Assembly: GCA_964638515.1 (NCBI GenBank)
Contig: CAZWZL010000004.1
Location: forward strand, 1 to 64,000
Direction of reading: 5' to 3'
Origin: CAYPGJ01 sp964638515
GTDB lineage: Bacteria > Planctomycetota > Phycisphaerae > Phycisphaerales > UBA1924
DNA length: 64,000 nt
The translations under genes were made by a program, and so were the position numbers. The notes under the pieces were generated by a model, which saw only the letters and a list, made by a program, of their open reading frames with translations, was not told the origin of the DNA and did not search any database. Positions 27,477-36,404 of the stretch are shown piece by piece (the stretch's first letter is position 1; each line of letters begins with the position of its first letter).

Positions 27477-28498
27477 ACCGCGAACGCGTCCGCGACATCG
27501 CCATCGGCCTCACCACCATCGTCGGGCTCGCCGGCCTCGCCGTCACGCTCTTTCTCTTCGGCGAACTCCGGCGTGATCAGACCTACCCCCTCACGCTCAC
27601 CATCGACAACGCGGCCGGGCTGTATCGCGCCGCGCCCGTCACCCTCAACGGCGTCCGCGTCGGAGAGATCAAGGGCATCGAGCCCGCGCAAGACCCGCGC
27701 GACGGCGTCGTGCTCGACCTCGCCATCTCCAAAGGCGTCAACGTCCCCCGCAACGTCGAGGTCCGCATCGAGCGCAGCTTCGTCGGCGACGCCAACCTCT
27801 CCCTCCGCCCGGGAAGAGGCGAACCGCCCACCGATGAGCCCTTCCTGCTCCCCGGCGAGACCATCGCCGCCGCCTCGGCTCCCGCCACAGGCATCTCCGA
27901 TCTGGCGGCCTCTCTCCCCGAAAAACTCGACTCGATCGTGGCCGCGGCCGATTCCATCAAACGGCTTGGAGAGACCTACACCCGCGTCGGCGAGCGCATC
28001 GAGGCCTTCGTCGCCCCGCGCACACCCGAACAGGTTGACGCGGGCGTCGCGGAGCCCAACCTCTCCTCGGCCGTGGCCCGCCTCGAACGAGCCGCCTCCG
28101 ACGCGCAACACTGGCTCTCCGACGATCAGCTCCGCGCCGACGCCAAACGCGCCGTCGCGCAGGCCGCCGACCTCTTCGAGCGCGCCGCCTCCGCCGTCGA
28201 GACATGGAACGACACGGCCCGCGTCATCGCCTCGCGCGCCGAGCGCCTGTCCGACAACGCGGACACCGTGACGCGAGACTTCGCCGAACTCTCGCGCGCC
28301 ATGGGAGACGCCATCGAAGACGTCCGAGGCATGCTCGGGCAGGTCAACGCGGGCCAGGGCACCGTCGGCATGCTCCTCAAGAACCCCGACCTCTACAACG
28401 CGCTGACCGACGCATCCCGCCGTCTCGAAAAAGCCCTCCTCGAGGCCCAGCTCCTCGTCGAGAAATACCGCAAGGAAGGCGTGCCCATCCGCTGGTGA
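27473..28498 (+). CDS. mlaD: MlaD family (MCE domain) lipid transport protein
   Basis: The protein has 341 residues with one N-terminal membrane helix (IAIGLTTIVGLAGLAVTLFLFG) and an MCE domain: AAGLYRAAPVTLNGVRVGEI and VEVRIERSFVGDANLSL. The C-terminal half is helical and probably coiled. MCE proteins form periplasmic hexamers that bind lipid for the MlaF-powered transporter. The GTG start has GAGGAG 5 bases upstream and overlaps the mlaF stop. xseA follows 12 bases later. Confidence 0.9.
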   Translation: MNRERVRDIAIGLTTIVGLAGLAVTLFLFGELRRDQTYPLTLTIDNAAGLYRAAPVTLNGVRVGEIKGIEPAQDPRDGVVLDLAISKGVNVPRNVEVRIERSFVGDANLSLRPGRGEPPTDEPFLLPGETIAAASAPATGISDLAASLPEKLDSIVAAADSIKRLGETYTRVGERIEAFVAPRTPEQVDAGVAEPNLSSAVARLERAASDAQHWLSDDQLRADAKRAVAQAADLFERAASAVETWNDTARVIASRAERLSDNADTVTRDFAELSRAMGDAIEDVRGMLGQVNAGQGTVGMLLKNPDLYNALTDASRRLEKALLEAQLLVEKYRKEGVPIRW

Positions 28499-28510
28499 AC
28501 GCCCCGCCCC

Positions 28511-29980
28511 ATGGCCCGAGCCCGATTCGATCCCTCCCGCATGGCCGCGCCCCGCCGAGCCGACCTTGACCCGCCCGGCGATCGCCCGCTCCGCGTCTCC
28601 GAACTCTCCGAACTGATCGACGCCGCGCTGAAGTCCGGCGTCCCCCGACAGGTGCGCGTCCTCGGCGAAATCTCCAACTTTCGAGACCAGACCCACTGGT
28701 GGTTCGCCCTGAAGGACGAGCACGCCCGTCTCGATTGCGTGATGTTCGCCACCGCCGCGCGCCGACTCGCCTTCCGCATCGACAACGGCCAGGAAATCGT
28801 CGCCACCGGCCGCGTCGAGCACTACGCCAAGCAGGGCCGAACCCAGATGTACGTCGAGCGCATCGAGCCCGTCGGCGCGGGCGCGCTCGAACTTCGTTTC
28901 CGCGCACTTTGTGAGGAACTCCGCGCCCTGGGCTGGTTCGACGAGTCGCGCAAGCGTCCCCTCCCGCTCCTGCCCCGACGCATCGCCGTGCTCACCTCCC
29001 GAACCGGCGCCGCGCTCCAGGACGTGCTCGACACGATGAAGCGACGATGCCCGGCCGTCGAAATCGCGCTCGTCGACGTGCGCGTGCAGGGCGACACCGC
29101 GGCCACCGAGATCGCCCGCGCGCTCCGCTGGGTCTCCGACAACCACCGATCGCTCGCGCTCGACGCCGTGCTCGTCACCCGTGGCGGCGGCTCCATCGAA
29201 GACCTCTGGGCCTTCAACGAGCGTGTGGTGGCGGAGGCAATCGTGCGCTGCGCCATCCCCGTCGTCGCCGCCGTCGGGCACGAAACAGACACCACCATCG
29301 CCGAACTCGTGGCCGACCTCCGCGCCGCCACCCCCACCCAGGCCGCCATGCGCCTCGCGCCCGATCGCGCCGCCCTCGAGCAGCAACTCCTCCAGCGCCA
29401 ACGACGGCTCACCACCCACCTCCGCCATTACCTCGACATCGCGCGCCGCGACCTTGACCGCGCCGACCTCGCCCGATCCCTCAACGACGCCCTCGCCGCC
29501 CAACGTCTCCGGCTCGAACGCGCCACCGCGCGCCTCGCGCACGCCCGACCTCAAGGCCAGGCCGCGGCGCGCCGCGCTCGTCTGGCCGAAACCCGCGCGC
29601 GCCTCCACGCCGTCATCCGCGCGCGCCTCCTCGGGCACGATCTCCCCGCCCGTCAACGCCGGCTCGACAACGCATCGATCGCCATCCTCCGCCAGGCCCG
29701 CATGCGCACCGACTCCCTCTCCCGCGCGCTCGATCTCGCCTCCCCGACCAACGTCCTGAAACGCGGCTACTCCCTCACCTCCCTCGAAGACGGACGCCTC
29801 CTCCGCGACCCCTCCGAGGCCCGCCCCGGCGATCAACTCATCACGCGACTCGCGCTCGGGCTCGTCCGCTCCACCGTCGACCACTCCCATGCCCCGCCTC
29901 CAACGCCGCGCCGCGACAGTCGATCCGCCCCGCCACGCGCTCGCCCAGACCAAATGGACCTGTTCCGCCCCACCGACTAA
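28511..29980 (+). CDS. xseA: Exodeoxyribonuclease VII large subunit
   Basis: XseA is the catalytic subunit of ExoVII, which degrades single-stranded DNA to short oligonucleotides. The 489-residue protein has an N-terminal OB fold (VRVLGEISNFRDQTHWWFALKD), the catalytic part LTSRTGAALQDVLDTMKRR and VTRGGGSIEDLWAFNE, and VAAVGHETDTTIAELVADLRAATPT-type segment, then a long helical C-terminal region. xseB starts 12 bases downstream. Confidence 0.96.
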   Translation: MARARFDPSRMAAPRRADLDPPGDRPLRVSELSELIDAALKSGVPRQVRVLGEISNFRDQTHWWFALKDEHARLDCVMFATAARRLAFRIDNGQEIVATGRVEHYAKQGRTQMYVERIEPVGAGALELRFRALCEELRALGWFDESRKRPLPLLPRRIAVLTSRTGAALQDVLDTMKRRCPAVEIALVDVRVQGDTAATEIARALRWVSDNHRSLALDAVLVTRGGGSIEDLWAFNERVVAEAIVRCAIPVVAAVGHETDTTIAELVADLRAATPTQAAMRLAPDRAALEQQLLQRQRRLTTHLRHYLDIARRDLDRADLARSLNDALAAQRLRLERATARLAHARPQGQAAARRARLAETRARLHAVIRARLLGHDLPARQRRLDNASIAILRQARMRTDSLSRALDLASPTNVLKRGYSLTSLEDGRLLRDPSEARPGDQLITRLALGLVRSTVDHSHAPPPTPRRDSRSAPPRARPDQMDLFRPTD

Positions 29981-29992
29981 CTTCCCCTTCCC

Positions 29993-30307
29993 ATGGCCAA
30001 ACGCGCCGCCAAACCAAAAACGCCCGACCCCGCGCTCGAAGCCCTCACCTTCGAGCAGGCGCTCGCCCGCCTCGAATCCATCGTGGATCGCATCGAAGCC
30101 GGCGAGGTCGGCCTCGAAGCCGCGATCGCCGAATACGAGCAAGGCGTCAATCTCCTCAAGCGCTGCCGCTCCATCCTCGATCACGCCGAGCAACGCATCT
30201 CCGAACTCACGCCCCCATCCGACGACTCCGCGCCCCGCGCTCGCGCCGCCCGCGCTCCCGCTCCTCCAGAGCCCTCCGCGGACGACGACGAGCCCGCGCC
30301 CTTCTGA
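29993..30307 (+). CDS. xseB: Exodeoxyribonuclease VII small subunit
   Basis: A 104-residue protein with the XseB core: LTFEQALARLESIVDRIEAG, then LEAAIAEYEQGVNLLKRC. The small subunit wraps the XseA helices. The Pro/Ala-rich acidic tail after residue 75 is longer than in most XseB proteins. It lies between xseA and the prepilin peptidase with 12- and 9-base gaps. Confidence 0.95.
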   Translation: MAKRAAKPKTPDPALEALTFEQALARLESIVDRIEAGEVGLEAAIAEYEQGVNLLKRCRSILDHAEQRISELTPPSDDSAPRARAARAPAPPEPSADDDEPAPF

Positions 30308-30316
30308 ATCCGAACC

Positions 30317-32011
30317 ATGATCCCCGACTGGCTGCTGGCGATCCCGCCGATCCTCTTCGCCGCCGCCACCGGCGCGTGTGTGGGCTCCTTCCTCAACGTC
30401 GTGGCCTTCCGCCTCCCGCGCAATGAAGGCCTCTTCCGCCCCGGCTCCCGATGCCCCGGTTGCGAAACGCCCCTCACCTGGCGCGAGAATCTCCCCATCC
30501 TCGGCTGGGTGCTCCTCCGAGGCCGATGCCGGTTCTGCCGCTCCCGCATCTCCCCCGAATACCCCGTCGTCGAGCTCGCCCTCGCCCTCCTCTTCGCCGG
30601 GCTCATGGCCGACTGGTTCATGCCCTCCTTCGGCTTCTCCCTCGCCGCCTCGCCCTCCGCTCCCGGCTGGGCCGACGTCGGGCTGGTCCGCATGTGGCCG
30701 ACCTTCGCGATGATCCTCCTCCTCATCGCCTCGCTCGTCGCCATGGCGCTCGTCGACGCCCGCACCTACACCATCCCGCCCATCATCCCCTGGCTCGTCG
30801 CGGCCATCGCGTTTGTCGCGCACCCACTCCACGCCGCCGTGCTCGCGCGCTCCGGTTTCAGCCTGCCTTCCGAACTCCCATCCGCATGGACCATCCCCGT
30901 CCCGCGCTCCTCCAACACGCTCGCTATCACGCTCGCCGCATCCCTCGGCCTCCTGATCTCCAACCTGCTCCTCTGGACCGGCGCCCTCAAGCGATCGTTC
31001 CACGACTTCGATCAGTGGCTCGCTTCCGCCGCCTCAGGTCCAAGCGCATCGCCAACCGCCCCAGCCTCCTTCCGAGCCGTCCTCTTCCGCACGTTCCTCT
31101 TCACCGCCCCGGCCATCGTGCTCATGGGCCTCGGCTCGCTCGCCGGCGGCGCCATGCAATCGCCAACCCTCGGCATGGGCATCGGCCTCGTGCTGGGCCT
31201 CATCCTCGGAACGCTGCTCCGCGCCCGCGTCGCTGATCCCGTGGCCCAGCCTTCACCATCCGCTTCCCAACCCTCCGCCACCGAGCCTCCCAAAGCACCG
31301 ACAAGCGACTCCCCCACCCACCCGCGGTTCACGCTGCTGAACATCTGGCTCCCCGCCCTCGCCCTGGCCGGCGGCGCGTTCTTCATCTCACCCACCCTCT
31401 GCATCCCCGCCGCAGGGCTCGGCCTCATCCTCGCCGTTCTGCTCAATACCGAGCCGGCCCCCCTCGCTCCCACCCCGAACGCCTCGTCCCCGCACAAAAG
31501 CGAGCCGAGCTTCCTCGACTACCCCCACGCCCGCCGCGAGACCTTTCGAGAGTTCGTCTTTCTCGCACCCCCCGTGCTCGCGGCCGTCCTCGCCGGTATC
31601 TACTCCACCCAGCTCGCCGAAGCCATCCCCGTCCTGCTCGCTCCCCCTCTCTGGCTGCTCGCCCTCGCAGGCTCGCTGCTGGGCTTTCTCATCGGCGGCG
31701 CGGCCATTTGGGCCGTACGCATCCTCGGCACTCTCGCCATCGGACGCGAAGCCATGGGTCTGGGTGACGTCCATCTCCTCGCCGCCGTCGGAGCCGTCTG
31801 CGGCTGGATCGACCCCGTTCTGGCCTTCTTCGCAGCCCCGCTCCTCGCGCTGGCCGCCACCGCCGCCACCGCGCTCGCGCGCAAGGGAGTCAAGGCCGCC
31901 CTCCCGTTTGGCCCCCATCTCGCCCTGGCCGCCATCGCCGTCATCCTCGCCAAGCCGGCATTCGAGGCCCTCCTTTCATTCCTCCTGCACGAACCGGTCG
32001 ATCTACCCTGA
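30317..32011 (+). CDS. Prepilin peptidase (A24) with a very large central insertion
   Basis: Type IV prepilin peptidases cut and N-methylate prepilins at the inner membrane. The N-terminal domain GACVGSFLNVVAFRLPR and the zinc cysteines CPGC (46, 49) and CRFC (71, 74) are typical. The first catalytic Asp is in ALVDARTYTIPP (residue 147) and the second in GREAMGLGDVHLL (residue 484). Those aspartates are normally ~60 residues apart; here they are 337 apart, separated by hydrophobic helices and Pro/Ser-rich linkers. Total length is 564 against the usual 250-290. No pilin genes are adjacent. Confidence 0.85.
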   Translation: MIPDWLLAIPPILFAAATGACVGSFLNVVAFRLPRNEGLFRPGSRCPGCETPLTWRENLPILGWVLLRGRCRFCRSRISPEYPVVELALALLFAGLMADWFMPSFGFSLAASPSAPGWADVGLVRMWPTFAMILLLIASLVAMALVDARTYTIPPIIPWLVAAIAFVAHPLHAAVLARSGFSLPSELPSAWTIPVPRSSNTLAITLAASLGLLISNLLLWTGALKRSFHDFDQWLASAASGPSASPTAPASFRAVLFRTFLFTAPAIVLMGLGSLAGGAMQSPTLGMGIGLVLGLILGTLLRARVADPVAQPSPSASQPSATEPPKAPTSDSPTHPRFTLLNIWLPALALAGGAFFISPTLCIPAAGLGLILAVLLNTEPAPLAPTPNASSPHKSEPSFLDYPHARRETFREFVFLAPPVLAAVLAGIYSTQLAEAIPVLLAPPLWLLALAGSLLGFLIGGAAIWAVRILGTLAIGREAMGLGDVHLLAAVGAVCGWIDPVLAFFAAPLLALAATAATALARKGVKAALPFGPHLALAAIAVILAKPAFEALLSFLLHEPVDLP

Positions 32012-32117
32012 GGCGCGTCCCGGCTTGACAAAAACGCCTCTGCGCGTTGGCATCCACCAGACCGATAATCCGGGCCGCCCCATTTCCTCACGAACAACCG
32101 CTGTCCAGAACACACAC

Positions 32118-32122
32118 GGAGG
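32118..32122 (+). promoter_or_regulatory. Ribosome binding site for a TTG start
   Basis: GGAGG lies 6 bases before TTG 32129, the only sensible start for the first OmpA-type lipoprotein because it gives a complete lipoprotein signal. Confidence 0.55.
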
Positions 32123-32128
32123 TCACCC

Positions 32129-32767
32129 TTGTTCCCCACTCCCCGAATCACCGCGAAGCGCTTCGCTCTCGTCTCCTTCTCCGCCCTCGCCATGGCACTC
32201 TCCGTCGGATGTGACAACAGCAAGGAGCGGCTCTCCGCGCTCGAATCCGAAAACCGTGACCTGCGCACGCGCATCGAGTCCACCGAGGCCGCGAAGCGCC
32301 AGGCCGAGTCCGAAGCCACGCTGCTCCGCGACGAGAACTCTCGCCTGCAGACCCAGGCTCCCGCAGCGGGTTCCGGGGACTGGGGCTCCGGCGACTACTC
32401 CTCCGGCGGCTCAGGCCAGCAGGACGTCGTGATCTCCATCGCGGGCGATCTCCTCTTCGAATCCGGGCAGGTCGTGCTCAAGCAGGCCGCCAAGACGCGC
32501 CTCGATCAGGTCGCGCGCGATCTCAACTCCACCTACTCCGGCCGACGCATCCGCGTCGTCGGGCACACCGACTCCGATCCCATCCGCAAATCCAAGTGGA
32601 AGTCAAACGACGAACTCTCCTTCGCCCGCGCCCAGTCCGTCGCCGACTATCTCGCGTCCAGAAACGTCTCCCGAGGCCGCCTCTCCGTCATCGGCAAGGG
32701 CTCCTCAGAGCCCAAGGCCACCAAGGCCTCCTCCCGCCGCGTCGAGATCATCGCCGTCGGCAACTGA
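32129..32767 (+). CDS. OmpA-type peptidoglycan-binding lipoprotein (first of two)
   Basis: The TTG start has a strong GGAGG site. The 212-residue protein has a lipoprotein signal ending in LSVGC, a coiled coil (ERLSALESENRDLRTRIEST), a Gly/Ser linker and an OmpA C-terminal domain (VVGHTDSDPIRKSKWK, LSFARAQSVADYL, SSRRVEIIAVG), which binds diaminopimelate in peptidoglycan. Pal-like proteins link the outer membrane to the wall and work with TolQ/TolR, whose homologues occur at 38.7-40.5 kb. A paralogue follows 47 bases later. Confidence 0.9.
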   Translation: MFPTPRITAKRFALVSFSALAMALSVGCDNSKERLSALESENRDLRTRIESTEAAKRQAESEATLLRDENSRLQTQAPAAGSGDWGSGDYSSGGSGQQDVVISIAGDLLFESGQVVLKQAAKTRLDQVARDLNSTYSGRRIRVVGHTDSDPIRKSKWKSNDELSFARAQSVADYLASRNVSRGRLSVIGKGSSEPKATKASSRRVEIIAVGN

Positions 32768-32814
32768 TCTGTTCCACCATCTCCAAAGGCACTCAACCGG
32801 AGACCCGCGTCACG

Positions 32815-33447
32815 ATGACGACTCACGCACTCCTCCGAGCCGCCGTCGCGGCTCTCATGCTCCCCTTCCTCACGCTTGCCGCCTGCGACAACACCAAGCA
32901 ACGCGCTGATCTGCTCGAGCAGGAGGCCCAGTCACTGCGGGATCGCAACGCGCAGCTCGAAGCCGCCAACCGCGAGTCCGAAGCCCAGCGCGCCCTGCTC
33001 GAGGAGGAACTCAACCGCCTCCGCGCCGGCGCCGGACCGCAGCACGGCTCGACAGGCTTCGAGGGAATCTCCGGCGTCAACGCCTCCGCGCTCCCCGGCG
33101 GCGGCGCCGTCCTCGACATCGTCGGCGACGTCCTCTTCGACTCCGGCCGGACCACCATCAAGGCTTCCGCTCGAAGAACGCTCGACAATGTCGCGCAGGT
33201 CATCAACTCGCGCTACCCCTCCAACACCATCCGGGTCGAAGGCCACACCGACGCCGATCCCATCCGAAAGTCCTCGTGGAAGTCCAACGAGCGACTGGGT
33301 TCGGAGCGGGCGCTGGCGGTCGAGGAGTACCTCGTCTCGCGAGGCGTCGACAACAACCGCATCTACATCGCGTCCTTCGGCGCCTCCCATCCGAAGTCCT
33401 CGAAGAGCGCCTCGCGCCGCGTCGAGATCATCATCCTGGGCAACTGA
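32815..33447 (+). CDS. OmpA-type peptidoglycan-binding lipoprotein (second of two)
   Basis: The 210-residue protein has the same plan as its upstream neighbour: lipobox LTLAAC, coiled coil (QRADLLEQEAQSLRDRNAQL), Gly-rich linker, and OmpA domain (VEGHTDADPIRKSSWKSN, SERALAVEEYL, ASRRVEIIILG). Shared signatures such as CDN after the lipobox and DPIRKS indicate tandem duplication. The ATG at 32815 has GGAG 12 bases upstream. Confidence 0.9.
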   Translation: MTTHALLRAAVAALMLPFLTLAACDNTKQRADLLEQEAQSLRDRNAQLEAANRESEAQRALLEEELNRLRAGAGPQHGSTGFEGISGVNASALPGGGAVLDIVGDVLFDSGRTTIKASARRTLDNVAQVINSRYPSNTIRVEGHTDADPIRKSSWKSNERLGSERALAVEEYLVSRGVDNNRIYIASFGASHPKSSKSASRRVEIIILGN

Positions 33448-33485
33448 TCACCCCCCTCTTGGCCCGCCGGGATATCCTGCGCGCC

Positions 33486-35588
33486 ATGCCCGTGGACGGC
33501 GCCCTCTCCCTGCGCACAGCCATCGATGACCTGACCGGGGTCACGCCCAGACGCGCCGCGCTCTTTCACCGACTCGAACTCCCGACCCTCGCCCACCTCC
33601 TGCGCCACTACCCCGCCCGCTACGAGTTCGAAGCCGCCGAAGCCTCCCTCGACACCCTCACGCCGAACACCGCCGCGATCGTCTCCGTCCGGGGAGAAGT
33701 CTCCGCCACGCGCGTCGTCCTCCGTGGCAAGAAACGCTTCGAAGCCGTCCTCACCGACGGCCCCTCACGTCTTGACCTCTGCTTCTTCAACGCGACCTAT
33801 CTGAAAGACCGCATCCACCCGGGAGATCGGCTTCGCGTCCAGGGCAAGCTGCGCGCCAAGGGCCGCAACGCCCTGCAGATGGTCAATCCCCGCTGGGAGC
33901 CGCTCCGCGACTCCGACCCGCCCGAAAAATCCGCCCGATTGCGCCCCGTCTACCCCGCGACGGAAGACCTGACCTCGCGCGAAATCGAATCCGTGATCGC
34001 GAGCCACCTCCAAGAGGCCCTCCCTCTCATCCACGACCATCTCCCCGAGACATTCCGCACCAAGCACGCGCTCTGCTCCCTCCGCAACGCCGTGCGCGAC
34101 ATCCACGCGCCGTCCAGCGAAGAAGACGCCAAGGCCGCGCGACGCCGGCTCGCCTACGACGAATTCCTGCTCTTCCAACTCGCGCTGCAGCTCAAGCGAG
34201 CCCAGCTGGCCGGCGAATCAAACGCGCCCCCACTGCGCTACTCCCCCCAGATCGATGCCCACATCCGCGCGCGATTCCCATTCTCACTCACCACGGGCCA
34301 GGAGGATGCGCTCCGCGAAATCGTCCGCGACCTCGCGCGGCCCATTCCAACCAACAGACTCATCCAGGGCGACGTCGGCTCCGGCAAAACCATCCTCGCC
34401 CTTTACGCCATGCTGCTCGCCGTGGCCTCACGCCACCAGGCCTGCCTCATGGCCCCCACCGAACTCCTGGCCGAGCAGCACTTCGCAACGCTCTCCTCCA
34501 TGCTCGAAGGCTCTTCCGTCCGCATGGCGCTCCTCACCGGCTCGCTGCCCGACGCCGATCGCAAGGCCCTCCTCACGACGCTCGCCGCGGGCGACATCGA
34601 CATCGTGGTCGGCACGCACGCGCTCCTCACCGAGTCCGTGCGCTTCCGCTCCCTGGCCGTGGCCGTTATCGACGAACAGCACCGCTTCGGCGTGCACCAA
34701 CGCGCCCGACTCCGCCAGAAGTCCGACGACAACGCCTCCTCGCCGCACACGCTCGTGATGACCGCAACCCCCATCCCTCGCACGCTCTCGCTCACACTCT
34801 TCGGCGATCTCGACATCTCCACCATCAAGGGCCTCCCCCCGGGCCGCACGCCCATCGCCACACGAGTCCTCCCCTCCGAACGCCGCGATGAAGCCTACGA
34901 CTACCTCCGCAAGCGCCTCGACCGCGGCGAACAGGCCTACATCGTCGTCCCCGCCATCGACGACGACGGCTCGCCATCGCCCGCCGCCTCCGTCCGCGCC
35001 ACCCTGAAGCGTCTCGAAGAGGGCCCGCTGCAAGGCCATCGCCTCGCCGCACTGCATGGCCGGCTCAAGCCCCAGACCCGCGAACACATCATGGCCCGGT
35101 TCCGCGCCGGGTCCATCCACGCGCTCATCGCCACCACCGTCATCGAGGTCGGCGTCGATGTCCCGAACGCCTCCGTCATGATCATCGAAGACGCCGATCG
35201 GTTCGGAATCGCGCAGCTCCACCAACTCCGCGGCCGCGTCGGTCGAGGCGCCCGAAAATCGCTCTGCGTCGCCATCGCCGACCCAGCCACCGAAGAAGCT
35301 CGCCTGCGACTCCGCGCCTTCGCCGCCACCTCCGACGGCTTCGTTCTCGCAGAGAAGGACCTTGAACTCCGAGGCCCCGGCGAAGCCATCGGAGCCCGAC
35401 AGTCCGGCGCCGCCCCCTTCCGCGTAGCCGACCTGGCGAAAGACCTCGACCTGCTCCTGCTCGCCCGACGCGACGCCCTCGAGTGGATCCAACGCTCCCC
35501 GGCCCTCGCTTCCCCGGACGAAGCTCTACTCCGCTCCCGCGTGCTCAGAGCGCACGGGCAGGCCCTCGGGCTCGCCGACGTCGCCTGA
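33486..35588 (+). CDS. recG: ATP-dependent DNA helicase RecG
   Basis: RecG remodels stalled replication forks and Holliday junctions. The 700-residue protein has an N-terminal wedge (OB) domain, Walker A GDVGSGKTI near residue 295, the DEQHRFGVHQR box near 395, MTATPIPRTLSLTLFG, and the C-terminal helicase segments VIEVGVDVPNAS and QLHQLRGRVGRG. The length is standard. The ATG at 33486 lies 38 bases after the second OmpA-type gene. Confidence 0.96.
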   Translation: MPVDGALSLRTAIDDLTGVTPRRAALFHRLELPTLAHLLRHYPARYEFEAAEASLDTLTPNTAAIVSVRGEVSATRVVLRGKKRFEAVLTDGPSRLDLCFFNATYLKDRIHPGDRLRVQGKLRAKGRNALQMVNPRWEPLRDSDPPEKSARLRPVYPATEDLTSREIESVIASHLQEALPLIHDHLPETFRTKHALCSLRNAVRDIHAPSSEEDAKAARRRLAYDEFLLFQLALQLKRAQLAGESNAPPLRYSPQIDAHIRARFPFSLTTGQEDALREIVRDLARPIPTNRLIQGDVGSGKTILALYAMLLAVASRHQACLMAPTELLAEQHFATLSSMLEGSSVRMALLTGSLPDADRKALLTTLAAGDIDIVVGTHALLTESVRFRSLAVAVIDEQHRFGVHQRARLRQKSDDNASSPHTLVMTATPIPRTLSLTLFGDLDISTIKGLPPGRTPIATRVLPSERRDEAYDYLRKRLDRGEQAYIVVPAIDDDGSPSPAASVRATLKRLEEGPLQGHRLAALHGRLKPQTREHIMARFRAGSIHALIATTVIEVGVDVPNASVMIIEDADRFGIAQLHQLRGRVGRGARKSLCVAIADPATEEARLRLRAFAATSDGFVLAEKDLELRGPGEAIGARQSGAAPFRVADLAKDLDLLLLARRDALEWIQRSPALASPDEALLRSRVLRAHGQALGLADVA

Positions 35589-35629
35589 TCTCCTTGCTCG
35601 TTCCCTCCCCCGTCGTCAAACTTCACGCC

Positions 35630-36121
35630 GTGGGACCCTCCCAAATCCACCAAAGGCTCCACACGCTCCTCGGCGACGAGACCTACAGATCCATCGGTGA
35701 GCGCACCGGCCATCACCCCGAGAACGTCCGCCGCTACATGCAGGGCCAGGTGCCGCCCATCCAGTTCCTGGCCGCCGTTTGCGCCGCCACCGGCGCCTCA
35801 GCCGACTGGCTCCTCTCCGGCAAAGGGCCCATGCGCGCCATCCCGGCCAGCGAGCAACTCGACGCCTCCAACGGCCCCGAACGACTCCTGGCATCCCTGG
35901 CTCGCACCGTCGAATCGCTCGCCGATCGCCTCGACCGCGTCGAACGCTACGCGCAAACGCTCGAGACCCGATTGCGCGCCGCCCACTCCAACCCGGAGGA
36001 AGCCCCCCATGACCCCTCAGCCCAATCCTCCTCCGCGCCGGATCGCCGCCAAGCGCAAGATCCCAACCCCGCCTCCATCGCCGATGCTCTCTCCAAACGA
36101 TCACGTCCGCCTGCTGGTTGA
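35630..36121 (+). CDS. HTH (XRE/CI-like) DNA-binding protein
   Basis: The 163-residue protein has a helix-turn-helix in TYRSIGERTGHHPENVRRYM and the phage-repressor-like segment ATGASADWLLSGKGP. A short coiled coil (ESLADRLDRVERYAQTLETR) follows, then a disordered Ser/Pro tail. GTG 35630 is the likely start; TTG 35594 is an alternative. Its last 113 bases overlap the next gene in another frame. It is probably a small transcription regulator with unknown target. Confidence 0.65.
   Translation: MGPSQIHQRLHTLLGDETYRSIGERTGHHPENVRRYMQGQVPPIQFLAAVCAATGASADWLLSGKGPMRAIPASEQLDASNGPERLLASLARTVESLADRLDRVERYAQTLETRLRAAHSNPEEAPHDPSAQSSSAPDRRQAQDPNPASIADALSKRSRPPAG
35995..36000 (+). promoter_or_regulatory. 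Ribosome binding site inside the HTH gene
   Basis: GGAGGA lies 8 bases before ATG 36009, in the coding region of the HTH gene. It supports translation of the overlapping downstream gene. Confidence 0.5.
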
Positions 36122-36383
36122 ACTCCTCCGCCCCGCCACGCCCGAACTCGCCCGACGCTGGCTCGCCGCGCTCCTCCTCGCGCCCGAGCAGGATCGCGCC
36201 TCCATCGTCGCCGCCGTGGAACAACGCATGAGCGACCTCTACCCCGCCCAAGCCCCCGACGAAGACACCCTCCTCCACATCCGATCCGAAACACGCCGCC
36301 ATCCCACCCACACCGAAACCATCATCCGATCCTACGGACCAACGCCCAAGCCCAGGCCCTCCCGCAAACGCGGCCAAGCCTGA
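36009..36383 (+). CDS. Small unknown protein overlapping the HTH gene
   Basis: The 124-residue protein has a Pro/Lys-rich N terminus, a helical core (NDHVRLLVELLRPATPELAR, then WLAALLLAPEQDRASIVAAV) and a basic C terminus. The ribosome site at 35995-36000 supports ATG 36009; ATG 36084 would remove most of the overlap. It sits between a regulator and polX on the same strand. I do not recognise the family. Confidence 0.55.
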   Translation: MTPQPNPPPRRIAAKRKIPTPPPSPMLSPNDHVRLLVELLRPATPELARRWLAALLLAPEQDRASIVAAVEQRMSDLYPAQAPDEDTLLHIRSETRRHPTHTETIIRSYGPTPKPRPSRKRGQA

Positions 36384-36404
36384 TCCCCCACTACCATCCG
36401 CACC

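Noticed and set aside
27437..31003. Long antisense frame across mlaD, xseA and xseB
   Set aside because: Gly/Glu-rich shadow of well-supported plus-strand genes.
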